The translations under genes were made by a program, and so were the position numbers. The notes beneath the pieces were generated by a model, which saw nothing but the letters and a program-made list of their open reading frames with translations, did no database searches and was not told the origin of the DNA. 5,111 bases of DNA from Paracoccaceae bacterium. GTDB lineage: Bacteria > Pseudomonadota > Alphaproteobacteria > Rhodobacterales > Rhodobacteraceae. Shown one piece after another: positions 4,916 to 5,111 of the stretch (its first letter is position 1; the number at the start of each line of letters is the position of its first letter). The stretch covers positions 1 through 5,111 of the forward strand of contig JALVEX010000060.1 in the NCBI GenBank assembly GCA_027030435.1, read 5' to 3'.

Positions 4916-5111
4916 GGGCGCACCAGGGTTGCGGTGGCCAGCGCGGCGATGCCCTCGCGCCTTCCGGTGAAGCCGAGGCCCTCGCTGGTCGTGGCCTTGA
5001 TGCTCACGCGATCTCTTTCCACCCCCATGATTTCGGCAAGGCGGGCGCGCATTTCATCCGCATGGGGGCCGATCTTCGGGGCTTCGCAGATCAGGGTGAC
5101 ATCGCAATTGG
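4912..5111 (-). CDS. ispF: 2-C-methyl-D-erythritol 2,4-cyclodiphosphate synthase, C-terminal 65 residues (IspF or IspDF)
   Basis: Only the C-terminus is in the window; the gene enters across the right edge. IspF cyclises CDP-methylerythritol 2-phosphate to methylerythritol cyclodiphosphate in the MEP isoprenoid pathway. The visible part (numbered from the first complete codon) reads NCDVTLICEAPKIGPH (1-16), the nucleotide-contacting segment of IspF, then SIKATTSEGLGFTGRREGIA (36-55). Glu43 and Arg50 correspond to the conserved Glu and Arg of the KATTxExLGFTGRxEG signature. The metal ligands in the N-terminal half lie outside the window. In many alphaproteobacteria IspF is fused behind IspD as one bifunctional IspDF protein, and this fragment cannot say which form is present. 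The TGA at 4912-4914 overlaps the pgpA GTG. The operon promoter must lie beyond the right edge. Confidence 0.93.
   Translation of the reverse strand, partial: NCDVTLICEAPKIGPHADEMRARLAEIMGVERDRVSIKATTSEGLGFTGRREGIAALATATLVRP

Overview
The window looks like ordinary chromosomal DNA from a GC-rich alphaproteobacterium, most likely Rhodobacteraceae (Rhodobacter/Roseobacter type). The grounds are the aerobic cobaltochelatase subunit CobS, the protein sequences of the HPRT and COQ10-type proteins, the order ispF-pgpA-cinA with a convergent COQ10-type gene, strong G/C bias at third codon positions, and a short intergenic element of a kind I remember from this family. I recognised no mobile element, CRISPR array, tRNA or rRNA.

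Layout. Positions 1-762 (minus) hold the N-terminal part of cobS, which runs off the left edge. A 233-bp non-coding divergent region separates it from msrB (996-1490, plus), a Tat-exported methionine-R-sulfoxide reductase with a good promoter and Shine-Dalgarno sequence. Convergent to it is a gene for an unassigned outer-membrane beta-barrel protein (1598-2572, minus). Upstream of that, also on the minus strand, is hypoxanthine phosphoribosyltransferase (2713-3252), separated by a strong inverted repeat that probably ends hpt transcription. A short divergent region leads to a COQ10/RatA-family START-domain gene (3323-3793, plus). Its 3' end carries a hairpin plus T-rich tract. The right part is a tight minus-strand operon read from the right edge inwards: ispF (or ispDF, partial), pgpA and cinA/pncC. 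Both junctions in it are four-base GTGA stop/start overlaps.

How the genes relate. Most are housekeeping: cobalamin synthesis (cobS), isoprenoid precursor synthesis (ispF), phosphatidylglycerol synthesis (pgpA), NAD by-product salvage (cinA/pncC), purine salvage (hpt), quinone-dependent respiration (COQ10-like) and protein repair in the envelope (msrB). The envelope barrel protein is the only gene without a clear function. I found no convincing new multi-gene system. The points most worth checking are the MsrB without a resolving cysteine, the orphan barrel protein, the intergenic CCTCC-hairpin element, and an extra segment in the CinA-type protein.
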